Source: Thermodesulfobacteriota bacterium (GTDB taxonomy: Bacteria; Desulfobacterota; WTBG01; CAIYCZ01; CAIRTM01). Taken from it: a stretch of DNA of 64,000 nucleotides. The stretch covers positions 25,323 through 89,322 of the forward strand of contig JANQFE010000138.1 in the NCBI GenBank assembly GCA_028278025.1, given 5' to 3'. The notes beneath the pieces are model-generated. The model did no database searches. It was not told the DNA's origin and was given only the letters and a program-made list of their open reading frames with translations. This document shows, one piece after another, positions 1-9,055 of this stretch; within the stretch, counting starts at the first letter, position 1; each line of letters opens with the position of its first letter. The translations under genes and the position numbers were made by a program.

Positions 1-145
1 GGTCGTCTGTATTGACGGATTTTTTGAAGTTCCGAATGCCCCTCCCCAGACCTTTACCGATTTCAGGTAATTTGCCGGCACCGAAAATTACAAGTACAAT
101 TACCAGTATTATAATCAGTTCAGGCATTCCAATGCCACCAATCAT
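1..145 (-). CDS. tatA: TatA/E-type twin-arginine translocase subunit (partial, cut by window edge)
   Basis: This is the N-terminal 48 residues of a TatA-family protein, read leftward from an ATG at 145. The Tat complex moves folded proteins across the inner membrane and TatA forms the pore-like oligomer. The translation shows a short N-terminus ([10 protein letters not shown]), one hydrophobic helix of about 15 residues, the hinge [14 protein letters not shown] and the start of a basic amphipathic helix, which is the diagnostic TatA/E architecture. An AAGGAG ribosome-binding site sits 6 bases before the ATG. The gene continues outside the window, so TatA and TatE cannot be told apart. Confidence 0.9.
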   Translation of the reverse strand, partial: MIGGIGMPELIIILVIVLVIFGAGKLPEIGKGLGRGIRNFKKSVNTDD

Positions 146-539
146 ATTATTCTCCTTATCCCTTGAAATTACACTGATCTAATACATTAATATTAAAAGA
201 ATATAGTGTCTCAATAGAAAAGGCAAGTAAAATTTCACGCACCTATGATCTGATTAGTGTGTGATTAAAGAGCTGTTCAAGCAACCTGTTGAGGTAGTGC
301 AAAGCAGTTTATGACTTGTGTTTTAATATAAATTAATCTATATTTTATTATGAAAATATAAAAATAATATACCACTGCTGAAATTTACGGGATGCATTTT
401 AACGTTATTTCAAATGATCTGAAGTAGTCGGATGACTTGCGGGTTTCGGACTATAACGGGCATCACGTGTTGGGTAATTTTTCTTTTAAAGAGATGGGTG
501 CGCCGATGTATTATAAACAGTGAACGGTCTTTTGTATTG
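146..539. other. AT-rich intergenic region with no visible gene
   Basis: This stretch lies between the tatA start and the stop of the next leftward gene. It is very AT-rich between about 300 and 400. I see no open frame with a ribosome-binding site and no strong hairpin. It presumably holds the tatA promoter, but I cannot point to convincing -35 and -10 boxes. Confidence 0.5.
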
Positions 540-1259
540 TTATTGATTTTTAACCGGGCGCACAAGATAATACTGATCCCGTTGTAATGCTTTAACGATC
601 ACGCCTCCAATACAGGGGCGCACCAGCAGCGCCTTTTCCTTTGAATCAATAACGTTGAACAGCTCTACACAGCAGCTGCTGATATGGGCAGAGTCGGCAA
701 TAGAGTAAGGGGCATTCTCAAATTCTGCATCTGCCCGGTATACGGGATTGATAAAATTTGCATGCACTGCGGTCCAGGTCTCCAGCAAGTCTTTAAATTC
801 TTCAGGCTCGGTTGCATGCATCTGAGCCAGGCCCTTTACAATAGCCGCTCCCATTTCCTGGGGGAATGTGCCCCAGTCTGCCGGTTCGTGATTCTTATAG
901 TATTCATCCCGGACCAGGCGGCTTTTTTCTTCTCTTACCGGAAGAGAAGGAGGCTCAAAAGTAACGGGTTCTATAGTGGTTTCCAGAAAAGGCGTATACT
1001 CTTCATCCAGACGAAACGATGACACAACCAGATTTTTGCCGGCGTGCTTAGACTCCTTATACCATGGGGTAGCATCGTGTTTGCAGATTTCAGGCCAGAC
1101 CTGAGGTTCAGCATAGCCGATCTCACTAAGCAGGGCCTCACACACATTCTGTTTGGCCGGCAGTATCTCTATACCTTTTCCCTGCAGATTGTTTTTTAGC
1201 TTTTCAAAGGTGGGTTGCTCCAGCCAGTAGCAGTATTTCCATATTTTTTGCTCTGCCAT
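540..1259 (-). CDS. Unrecognised soluble protein, 239 aa
   Basis: I do not recognise this family. The 239-residue product has no signal peptide and no membrane segment. It is rich in Glu, Trp and aromatic residues in its first half (WKYCYWLEQ near the start). Its most ordered-looking part is the C-terminal third, SIADSAHISSCCVELFNVID followed by two short hydrophobic strands (ALLVRPCIGGVIVKAL). The start is well supported: GGGAGG lies 8 bases before the ATG. The gene stands alone between tatA and a radical SAM gene on the same strand, with gaps over 200 bases on both sides, so context gives no function. Confidence 0.75.
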   Translation of the reverse strand: MAEQKIWKYCYWLEQPTFEKLKNNLQGKGIEILPAKQNVCEALLSEIGYAEPQVWPEICKHDATPWYKESKHAGKNLVVSSFRLDEEYTPFLETTIEPVTFEPPSLPVREEKSRLVRDEYYKNHEPADWGTFPQEMGAAIVKGLAQMHATEPEEFKDLLETWTAVHANFINPVYRADAEFENAPYSIADSAHISSCCVELFNVIDSKEKALLVRPCIGGVIVKALQRDQYYLVRPVKNQ

Positions 1260-1475
1260 ATAGTCGACCTCCCGGATTGTTTTAGTAAGATCATAGAATA
1301 AAAAGCTTTAAACACTCAACTAAAAACTGATTAGAGCATTTCTCAAAAAAGCTCTTGTTTCTTTACGGTAAGGTGGCAATATCAGCAATGTGATGTGACA
1401 GACATTGTTACCGAGTTCAATTTCAGCAATATTCAATCAACTACTATATTTGGGGGTGTAGTGAAATTCCAAACA

Positions 1476-2891
1476 TCAGGAGTCACTTTGAAAGACAGTG
1501 TTTTTTATATTTTCGATATTAAGCAGTGGGTTTGTTAAGAACAACGTTTTAAAAAGATCGAATCTTCTTCGCAGGGTTCCACGTGTTAACAGATCCATGA
1601 GCAGGTTAAAAACGATTTTGGGCCTATAGTAGAAACTTCTTATAATATCATTATGGCATTTTTTTACCAGGTCCTGATCCCAGAAAGAAAGCTCTCCGGA
1701 GTAAAGTAAGATTTTCTCCAGAGTCTCCAGATCATATTCATCATGATCGGTCAGGTCCCAGAGTTCAGTGCCCGGCAAAGGCGTAACGATGTTGAAAAAA
1801 ATCGCATCAAGGCCGACGCTGTTCGAAAAATTCAGGGTTTGTTTGAAATCATCTTCGGTTTCAAACGGGTATCCAACCATTACGCCGCCATAATTCTTCA
1901 TACCGGCAGCTTTTGTCATTTGGACGGCATCGCGCATCTGATCAAGGGTAACCTTTTTTTTGATTTTTTCCAGGACGTGGGGACTGCCTGATTCAATACC
2001 GTAAAAAATGTATTCACAGCCTGCTTTACTCATTTTTTGCAGCAACTGTGCATTGACAACATCGGCCCTGGCAGCACACCCCCAGGAAAGCTTTACATTT
2101 TCTTTCACCATTGCATCGCAGAGCTTTTCTGCTCTTTTCACGTCGGTTGTAAAACACGGGTCACCAACGAGCAAATAGCGATACCCCTGCTCGTATACGA
2201 GTTTCATTTCTTCAATGACATTTGCAACACTGCGTTTTCTGAAGCGCTCTTTTGCACCGGCACAGAAGGTGCAATTAAATGCACAGCCTCTGGAGGTGAA
2301 AAAGTAGGTATGATGGTGGTCGCTGTAGAATATGGGCGGCACACTGTAGTCTTTGGGGTTAACAAGATGTCTGGCCGGGAAAGGTACTTTGTCAAGATCA
2401 TCAAGGAAGAAGATGCCGTTAAACTCAACAGCACCGTTTGCCCTATAGGCAAGACCCTCTATTTGGCCGGGAGTTTCGCCGGAAACCAGATTGAACAATG
2501 GAATCTCACCATCTCCCCTGATCAGGAAGTCAAGACTGGAATGTTTTTGCAGTATAATATCCGGTCTGGTTGAGGTTATATGGGTTCCGCCAACAACTGT
2601 TTTTATAGTTTTGTCATAGCTTTTTATTTCAGTTGCTATCTGTACGGCCCGGGGAAACTGAAAGGAGAAATTTGCGCTTATACCGACAAAGTCAGGTTTA
2701 AATTCTCTTACAACTTCACCGATATTTTGGGGTGAGACAGTCTCATCATGCAGATGAACAACGTGTTCCTGTTCCAGTTTTGCCGCAAGATACAGCAATG
2801 CAAAGGGAACCGCACTGGACTCAAGGCCGACCAGCACCGATTTCAGCTTCGGGTTTACCAAAAGGACTCTTTTTTTACTGTCCGGTTTCAT
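1476..2891 (-). CDS. B12-binding domain radical SAM protein
   Basis: A 471-residue enzyme of the cobalamin-dependent radical SAM superfamily, whose members typically do methylations, ring contractions or other C-C chemistry in lipid, sugar or natural-product pathways. Residues 1-140 form the Rossmann-like B12-binding domain (VLLVNP, then VGISANFSF, VVGGTH, LIRGDGE). The radical SAM core follows, with the [4Fe-4S] cysteines at C203, C207 and C210 (RGCAFNCTFC) and the later GIESGS and GYPFETEDD strands typical of the family. The substrate cannot be read from sequence. It lies 21 bases downstream of the methyltransferase-GT2 fusion gene on the same strand and is probably co-transcribed with it, so a role in modifying a lipid-linked sugar or lipid is a reasonable guess. 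Confidence 0.9.
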   Translation of the reverse strand: MKPDSKKRVLLVNPKLKSVLVGLESSAVPFALLYLAAKLEQEHVVHLHDETVSPQNIGEVVREFKPDFVGISANFSFQFPRAVQIATEIKSYDKTIKTVVGGTHITSTRPDIILQKHSSLDFLIRGDGEIPLFNLVSGETPGQIEGLAYRANGAVEFNGIFFLDDLDKVPFPARHLVNPKDYSVPPIFYSDHHHTYFFTSRGCAFNCTFCAGAKERFRKRSVANVIEEMKLVYEQGYRYLLVGDPCFTTDVKRAEKLCDAMVKENVKLSWGCAARADVVNAQLLQKMSKAGCEYIFYGIESGSPHVLEKIKKKVTLDQMRDAVQMTKAAGMKNYGGVMVGYPFETEDDFKQTLNFSNSVGLDAIFFNIVTPLPGTELWDLTDHDEYDLETLEKILLYSGELSFWDQDLVKKCHNDIIRSFYYRPKIVFNLLMDLLTRGTLRRRFDLFKTLFLTNPLLNIENIKNTVFQSDS

Positions 2892-2912
2892 AACATCTTA
2901 TGTTGCGCAGGT

Positions 2913-4340
2913 TTAATTGAATTTTATTTTTCTCATTGCAAATAACATCATTTTGATTAAGAGCCATCCATGCGAAAAGCGTGATATATTCGTACTGCCG
3001 TACTCCCGGGCTTTATAGCGGATGGGAACCTCAACCAGTTTGAGGTTTAATTTTGAAGCTCCAAATATTAGATCAAAGTCACCAAAGGGATCAAAGTCTC
3101 CAAAATATTTTCTGTTGGCAATCAGTCTTTCGTAGTTCCTTTTTGAGATTACTTTTGTCCCGCACAGTGTGTCTTTAATTTGCTGCCCCAGGATCCAGGT
3201 AAACATAACAGAGAAAAATTTATTGCCGATCATATTGAGAAACCGCATTGCTTCTTTTTCCATGGGGTAAACCAGCCGTGTCCCATTGATGTATTCACCT
3301 TTGCCTGCTGCGATTGCATTATAGAATTTCGGCAGGTCCTCAGGCGGGACAGTCAAATCAGCGTCAAGAATCATAAGGATATCTCCTTTAGCCATAGCAA
3401 AACCCTTGCGGACCGCATCTCCTTTACCTTTTCCATCCTGTATGCAGTATCTAATATCATACTCACCGGCATATTTTTCACAAACTCTTTGTACTTCTGC
3501 AAGCGTATCATCAGTTGAGTGACCTTCTACAAATATTAGTTCAGTATGTTTGCCCATCTGGGGAGTTCTTATGACGGCATTTTCAATATTGCCTTTTTCA
3601 TTTCTAGCAGGGACTATTACGCTGACGTTATAAGATTTATCGTATGCCGGTCTTGCTTCTATTGGGCGGGCAATGACATAGCTTGTTATGCAAAAGTTAT
3701 TAAAAAACGGCAGGGGGGCCAGAAATTTATTTAACAGCCAGGATAAGAGAGGAAAAAATTTTGGAAACAGAAGCCGGTTACCTTTTTTGATAATGTCAAA
3801 ATTTTCCAAATATAACAAACCGCAAATATCATAAATACCCAACCAGTTAAGTCTTTTTTTGGGCATCTTTAGCCGAAACCATTCGGCAAGTACGGCAATA
3901 GGTGTCCATAAAAAGTTGTGAATCGTGATAATTATCCGAGTATCAGATTTCGAAACTTTGCGAATCTCATTAAAGGCCTTCTGGATATCTTCAAGGTAGC
4001 AAAGCGTATCGGATATAATGACAAAATCAAATTTTTCAACCAGGGTGATATTTTCACCATCCATCAAAAAGAATTTGAGATCAGGATATTTTGCTTTGGC
4101 AATGTCAAGCATCTTCGCAGAAATATCAATGCCGACACCGTGCTCAGGAGCTATGCTGTGAAGTATGTCACCGGTTCCACATCCGATTTCAAGAACAGAT
4201 GAACCTTCAGGGATGTTATATTTAAAAAATTTTATTAAATCATTGTAATAGTACCTATTCTTGTTTATAAAATAGTCCCTTTTATAGGCTATTTTATTCA
4301 TATATTCTATAATATCAGTTTTTTTTGGAGATAATTCCAT
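2913..4340 (-). CDS. Fusion of class I SAM methyltransferase and GT2 (DPM1-like) glycosyltransferase
   Basis: One 475-residue reading frame encodes two enzymes. Residues about 1-230 are a class I SAM-dependent methyltransferase with motif I at 48-57 (VLEIGCGTGD), an acidic GIDIS strand and a post-motif DTLCYLEDIQKAF. Residues about 238-475 are a family 2 glycosyltransferase like dolichol/undecaprenyl-phosphate mannosyl or glucosyl transferases: VSVIVPARNE, then a DADLTVPP metal-binding motif and NGTRLVYPM. The C-terminus ends without membrane helices. Such GT2 enzymes load a sugar onto polyprenyl phosphate, the donor used by GT-C enzymes, which abound in this window. The methyltransferase partner could act on the same lipid or sugar; that is inference. 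The frame is uninterrupted across the junction. Confidence 0.88.
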   Translation of the reverse strand: MELSPKKTDIIEYMNKIAYKRDYFINKNRYYYNDLIKFFKYNIPEGSSVLEIGCGTGDILHSIAPEHGVGIDISAKMLDIAKAKYPDLKFFLMDGENITLVEKFDFVIISDTLCYLEDIQKAFNEIRKVSKSDTRIIITIHNFLWTPIAVLAEWFRLKMPKKRLNWLGIYDICGLLYLENFDIIKKGNRLLFPKFFPLLSWLLNKFLAPLPFFNNFCITSYVIARPIEARPAYDKSYNVSVIVPARNEKGNIENAVIRTPQMGKHTELIFVEGHSTDDTLAEVQRVCEKYAGEYDIRYCIQDGKGKGDAVRKGFAMAKGDILMILDADLTVPPEDLPKFYNAIAAGKGEYINGTRLVYPMEKEAMRFLNMIGNKFFSVMFTWILGQQIKDTLCGTKVISKRNYERLIANRKYFGDFDPFGDFDLIFGASKLNLKLVEVPIRYKAREYGSTNISRFSHGWLLIKMMLFAMRKIKFN

Positions 4341-4835
4341 AAATATATTTTAAGCTAAAAAATATAAATTAAATTTTAAATGATATAGTTAAATGGTAGA
4401 ATCATTAAAATTTTCAGTATTGTTTTATATCGGATAGTATCTCCCAAAATTAATGTATTAAATTGTGATTGTACAAATACTATCACATTAGTAATACTAT
4501 TGGTTTTCAGGCATTATGCAAATGCATTTTGGGATATAGGTATATCATATTATACCATTTAGTTCGGGTAAGGTGAACTGTTTAACCTGACACAGGTCTC
4601 AACACTGCTCGTATTATCACCTGCCTGAAAAAACTTACCTTTAACCGGGGCATTTGCACATTCCAGTCCTCCGAGTAGTAAGCATTATATTAAAACACTA
4701 ATCTATTTAGGGGTAAATTCCCCGAAGCTTGTTTCAAGATAGTTTGTTTCACGCGAGCCTGCAGGCAGTTATTCTGCAGTACGGCAGCATTGATATGGTA
4801 GCCTTGCCGGCCGAAGCCTCTTAATGAGAGCGACC
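4341..4835. other. Intergenic region, no supported gene
   Basis: About 495 bases separate two leftward genes. The part next to the fusion gene (4341-4560) is extremely AT-rich and probably contains its promoter. The remainder has a few short open frames without ribosome-binding sites, one of which merely overlaps the end of the methyltransferase gene in another frame. I see no repeat shared with the other intergenic regions here. Confidence 0.5.
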
Positions 4836-5642
4836 CTATACCTTTTCTATCTCTATAGTCATAAATCCCCCCAGCCACTTCATGAAAGGGTGCAGGAGAA
4901 ACTCTTCCAGCCTAATCAGGGGCCATAGGCACGTGGGTATTATCTGTCGATAACTCATGCCGCCGGTAACGACATAAGATAGGAAAGTATGATATAATAT
5001 ATTTTTTATTTTAAGCCGGGGAAATTCTGCCTCAAAACGCTTGCGATCCCGAAAAAAAATAACCCAGGCTATCGCAAGATTTGCATGGGTCATTCTTTTC
5101 TCTACCGGGCTTTCCCACTCTTGTACCTTGTCGTCATAATATTCATAGTGATCGATACTTTTGCTCCAGATGTGCGAGAGATAATTATTGTTCGGGTCAA
5201 CGATTACCAGGCGTCCGCCCGGCTGCAGGCATCTTTGTGTCTCGGAGAAAAATTTTATCGGTTCTGCAATATGGTGAAACACACCGTTCAAGAAAATTGC
5301 TCTGAGCTCTTCATCCTCATAATCCAGGTCCATAGCATTCATAACACGGTCAATATAAGGGCTCGGCAGGATATCGGTTTTGATGACCTGTGGAATGACT
5401 CGTTCCATAAACCCGGCACCGCTTCCAACCTCAATTATCGGTCCACTCAGATGCTCTGTTGCATGCAGTGCCGGCAAAAATTCGCGGTAGCGCATTAAAA
5501 AAAATTTCATCAGCAGCGGTTTGGACTCAATCATCCTGCGATGCACTTCCAGGGCTGATTCTTCATTAACGTCAATTTGAGAAGCCAGGGGATGTTTCCA
5601 GAGATTTGTTATTTTAGTCCGTATTGTAGCTATCATAAGCAA
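4836..5642 (-). CDS. Class I SAM-dependent methyltransferase
   Basis: A 268-residue methyltransferase of the Methyltransf_11/UbiE-like kind. The SAM-binding motif I is at 69-77 (IIEVGSGAG), followed by MDLDYED, NGVFHHIAEP and the strand PGGRLVIVDPN typical of this fold. The C-terminal 70 residues are aromatic and hydrophobic and include an amphipathic stretch (YRQIIPTCLWPLIRLEEF) that may touch the membrane. The substrate is unknown. Methyltransferases of this type sit in surface-polysaccharide and lipid clusters, which matches the surroundings. It stands alone, about 500 bases from the next leftward gene and divergent from the GT-C gene at 5975. Confidence 0.85.
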   Translation of the reverse strand: MLMIATIRTKITNLWKHPLASQIDVNEESALEVHRRMIESKPLLMKFFLMRYREFLPALHATEHLSGPIIEVGSGAGFMERVIPQVIKTDILPSPYIDRVMNAMDLDYEDEELRAIFLNGVFHHIAEPIKFFSETQRCLQPGGRLVIVDPNNNYLSHIWSKSIDHYEYYDDKVQEWESPVEKRMTHANLAIAWVIFFRDRKRFEAEFPRLKIKNILYHTFLSYVVTGGMSYRQIIPTCLWPLIRLEEFLLHPFMKWLGGFMTIEIEKV

Positions 5643-5974
5643 TGTTCATACATGCAGTGCTTTGCTCACAACACATGTGCAAAAAAAAAGATTCTAGGGG
5701 GTGGCTTATGAAAGTCCGGGTGCCTGATTGCAGCCTATTTATCGGCCAGATAATACATAGGATAAAGGAATTTTCATGTCAATCTATAAAAATGTCCGGG
5801 AAGCTCTCGTTCCGCTGTCAGGAGTATTGACCTGCAAGAAAAACAATAACGTTAACAGCATGACAGTACCGAGCACTGCAGCCGTTTTTGACAATCTGAC
5901 AAATTTATGATAATCCTTTTAAGATTTAATAAAGTTTTACGATAGTAGTTATGATTAATTTATTACAATAGATA
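5643..5974. other. Divergent intergenic region
   Basis: This region separates a leftward methyltransferase from a rightward GT-C gene and should hold both promoters. The only candidate coding stretch is the 44-codon frame at 5776-5910, listed separately at low confidence. The last 60 bases before 5975 are AT-rich. Confidence 0.5.
5776..5910 (+). CDS. Possible small open frame, 44 aa
   Basis: An ATG at 5776 is preceded by AAAGGA with a 6-base gap, and the frame runs 44 codons to a TGA at 5908. The peptide begins MSIYKNVREALVPLSG and has no membrane segment and no motif I recognise. It could be a real small protein, a gene remnant or chance. Only the spacing of the ribosome-binding site supports it. 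Confidence 0.2.
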   Translation: MSIYKNVREALVPLSGVLTCKKNNNVNSMTVPSTAAVFDNLTNL

Positions 5975-7441
5975 GTGCCGTTCATGAAAAAGTGTATTGC
6001 TTTACGTGACAAGATGGTTTCCCGCTACTGGATGTTGGTCATAATTGCACTGGCAATGGGATTTGGTTTACGCTTCAACTGGATAATGCACTTTTATAAT
6101 TATCCAGAAGACAGGGTGGATTTTTTTGACGAATATTATAATCACGTTTCCACGGCAGAAAACGCTTTTAATGGAGAAGGTTTTATTTCAGAGTTTAATA
6201 AGCGAAGAGATCTTAATGAAGGGGGGGTGTCTATTAAACCACCACTTCAGGCCGTCTTTCTTTTGGCGATTTTCAAAACTGTCGGAAAAATCCCCGACCT
6301 CATAGTTCCTAAAACAATCCAGATTTTGATAAGCAGTCTCATGATACTGGTGTGTGCAGAAATAGGACGTAGGCTTGTTTCACCTTTGACGGGAATTCTC
6401 TTAGCGTTTTGCGTTGCACTATATCCTGATTTTATCTATTGGTCTGAGATATTGCAAACCGAGAACAATTATCTTCTGGGGGTCTCAGTAATTATTCTTA
6501 TGCTTTTTAATTGGAATAGGGATTACAGGCCGGCCAAAGCGTTTGCTACTGCTTTAATACTTGGTCTTATTACACTGCAAAGAAGTGTAACAATGCTACT
6601 GGGACCCTGGCTAGGGCTATTTATCCTGCCATTTTTGAGAATAAATAAAAAAAATATAATAAATTCAGCCCTTGTTTTCGTGTTTGCACCTACTGTAGTA
6701 CTGCTGCCCTGGTTGGTGCGGAATGTGTTGGTATACGGTGAGCCGGTGCTTACCAGCAGTCATGGTGGCCAAGCACTGTACATGTCCAACCGGCTGAATT
6801 ATGACCCATTGAAAATGCCTTATGTTTATGATGCCGTAATGGCCAGCAAAGAAAATGACATGCTTATACCAGAGATTGAAGAAAAATACAGAGTGCAGGA
6901 TGGAACAAATTACTGCCTTTCGACGGGTTTAGTTTCCGGCTCGCTAACGGTTTCTTGGTATACCTATTCAAATGCATATGGCAAGGAAGCCTTACAATAC
7001 ATGGTTCAGCATCCTTCCCATTTTCTAAAGAATGTAGTTTTGAAGGCCTATAATCAATTCTGGCTTGTTCAACACAAAGCTATGACTGCTGTGCTTTACT
7101 GGACACTTGATTCGATCGGACTTCTTCCGCAGCAGGTGCCCCTGGAAAAAACTTATGGAGCATTAAAGTTAATAAGTTATATTATTAAAAGATCTGTGCT
7201 TTTGGGAGGTATAGCAGGGCTGCTTGTCCTTTTGTTATGGCACCGTACCAGATTATTCTTCCTGGTCTTTATCATTTTTTTGTATTACTCTTCTCTACAG
7301 GCTGTGCATGGTATAGGCAGTTCAGGGCGTATAGGGCTCTATCATAATTTATGTTTTATCATATTTTTTTGTGCCGGATTAGATGTGCTGATTGCCAGAT
7401 TGCGAAAACATTTTTTAGGGAGAACCTCGGGAACTGGCTGA
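5975..7441 (+). CDS. Polytopic GT-C glycosyltransferase (GT39/ArnT-like)
   Basis: A 488-residue integral membrane protein with about ten hydrophobic helices. The first helix (residues about 18-35) is followed by a periplasmic loop with VDFFDEYYNHVSTAENAF and GEGFI, which matches the catalytic acidic loop of GT39/ArnT-like enzymes that take sugars from polyprenyl phosphate. A KPPLQAVFL segment follows, resembling the PPL turn of that family. The start is GTG at 5975 or ATG at 5984; neither has a strong ribosome-binding site. It is the first of the GT-C genes in this island and is followed by a B12-radical SAM gene on the same strand after 140 bases. Donor and acceptor are unknown. Confidence 0.8.
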   Translation: MPFMKKCIALRDKMVSRYWMLVIIALAMGFGLRFNWIMHFYNYPEDRVDFFDEYYNHVSTAENAFNGEGFISEFNKRRDLNEGGVSIKPPLQAVFLLAIFKTVGKIPDLIVPKTIQILISSLMILVCAEIGRRLVSPLTGILLAFCVALYPDFIYWSEILQTENNYLLGVSVIILMLFNWNRDYRPAKAFATALILGLITLQRSVTMLLGPWLGLFILPFLRINKKNIINSALVFVFAPTVVLLPWLVRNVLVYGEPVLTSSHGGQALYMSNRLNYDPLKMPYVYDAVMASKENDMLIPEIEEKYRVQDGTNYCLSTGLVSGSLTVSWYTYSNAYGKEALQYMVQHPSHFLKNVVLKAYNQFWLVQHKAMTAVLYWTLDSIGLLPQQVPLEKTYGALKLISYIIKRSVLLGGIAGLLVLLLWHRTRLFFLVFIIFLYYSSLQAVHGIGSSGRIGLYHNLCFIIFFCAGLDVLIARLRKHFLGRTSGTG

Positions 7442-7581
7442 AACCTGAAGATTTTTTTGCTTTGCCTCTTCATCTTTCCTTTTGATCAGGTGTATAGTTT
7501 ACATATCTTACCCGGTGCATTTGAAAACCATGCAACGGTTTCTTTACTCGCATAGTTTTATATAATATTTTTTACTAAGAT

Positions 7582-9024
7582 ATGATGCTGGATATTCTTT
7601 TTGTACAGAACTACTATGAACACATGATTGGTATAATGCAACTGTCTGCGGTGCTCAAGCAACACGGGTTTACCACGGATGTTACTCTGGGAACAAAAGA
7701 AAGCCTTGTTGCAACAGTTGTTAAAAAAAAGCCAAGGGCTGTTGGGTTTTATTGTACTACCGGTGTACATCACAAGTATATTGGCGTAGCAGCTGAAGTA
7801 AAAAAAATACTCGGTGATCAGATTTTAACAATTTTCGGCGGCCCCCACCCAACTTTTGTACCGGATATGATTTATGAAGACGGTGTTGATATAATCTGCA
7901 GGGGCGAAGGCGAATATGCCCTTTTAGAACTCATGCAGGCCCTGAGAGCGGGCAAAGAGTATACCAGGATACAGAACCTTGCTGTAAAAAGGAACGGCAA
8001 CGTTTACGAAAACGAATTGAGACCACTGTGTGATATTGATGCTCTTCCTTGCCCCGACCGGGAGATTTACAAAAATATAGAATATATTTATAACAATAAA
8101 CGGCAGGAGGTAATGTTCGGCAGAGGATGCCCGTACAGTTGCACTTTTTGTTCAACACATGCTTTTCGTGAATTGTACAAAGGCAAAGGAACCTATGTGC
8201 GATTCCGTTCTGTTGAGAATGTTATGCAAGAACTGCAAGAGATTAAGAACCGGCACGATCCTACCTGCTTCTTTTTTCATGATGATACACTGATTCATAA
8301 AAACAGAAAAGATTACTGCTTTGCATTTCTAACCACTTATAGCAAGAAAATAAATCTTCCTTTTTCCTGCCTTGTCAGGGCTGATGCAGTTACAGAAGAA
8401 CTTATCAGACTGCTTAAGGATACCGGATGCTATTTTATTTCTTTCGGCGTTGAGAGCGGGAACGAAACATTAAGAAACATGATTCTTAAGAAACAGCTCA
8501 AGGATGAGGATATACTAAATTGTGCGAATCTGTTGCATAAATACAAGATACCGTTTGCAACATTCAATATGGCAGGACTTCCGGATGAGACACTGCATGA
8601 TGTCTGGGATACGGTCATTATCAACATGAAGATTAAACCTGCCTGGGCATGGTTTTCAGTGTATCAGACCTTGCCCGCCACCGAGCTTGCCGGCTATGCA
8701 CTGAAAAAAGGATATCTTGAAAAAGCTGATGTGGCCGCATCTGATGCAACTTTTCATGAAAGCAGTATTATTCTGCGTAGAAATAAGGAAGGCAGGAAGA
8801 TTATCAGATTAAAAAATATAGCCAATCTGATAATAAAAGTGCCCTGGCTAAAAATTCCGGCTGTAAAAGTTTTACTTAATCTGCCTTGCAATGGAATGTA
8901 CGGGTTGCTTGATAAGGTGCTGTATTATATTTTTTATTACTCAAAGCTTACATACAAACAGGGGATCTTCCATACTTTTTTTTCAGCAGTTTTTCTTTCA
9001 CGTCACCTGAAAGAATTTAAATAA
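7582..9024 (+). CDS. B12-binding domain radical SAM protein
   Basis: A 480-residue cobalamin-dependent radical SAM enzyme. The N-terminal 140 residues show the B12-binding fold (LDILFVQNYY, VGFYCTTG, IFGGPHPTF, ICRGEGEYAL). The iron-sulfur cysteines are C183, C187 and C190 (GRGCPYSCTFC). The sequence FGVESGNETLRN and the later NMAGLPDET match the radical SAM barrel of this family. The last 90 residues are hydrophobic and basic and may associate with the membrane. It sits between a GT-C gene and an SGNH gene, all rightward, with the SGNH gene starting 31 bases after its stop, so the two may be translated from one message. Its substrate cannot be assigned. Confidence 0.9.
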   Translation: MMLDILFVQNYYEHMIGIMQLSAVLKQHGFTTDVTLGTKESLVATVVKKKPRAVGFYCTTGVHHKYIGVAAEVKKILGDQILTIFGGPHPTFVPDMIYEDGVDIICRGEGEYALLELMQALRAGKEYTRIQNLAVKRNGNVYENELRPLCDIDALPCPDREIYKNIEYIYNNKRQEVMFGRGCPYSCTFCSTHAFRELYKGKGTYVRFRSVENVMQELQEIKNRHDPTCFFFHDDTLIHKNRKDYCFAFLTTYSKKINLPFSCLVRADAVTEELIRLLKDTGCYFISFGVESGNETLRNMILKKQLKDEDILNCANLLHKYKIPFATFNMAGLPDETLHDVWDTVIINMKIKPAWAWFSVYQTLPATELAGYALKKGYLEKADVAASDATFHESSIILRRNKEGRKIIRLKNIANLIIKVPWLKIPAVKVLLNLPCNGMYGLLDKVLYYIFYYSKLTYKQGIFHTFFSAVFLSRHLKEFK

Positions 9025-9055
9025 GCACAGGCTGTCCATTAAACGGGGGCCCGCT

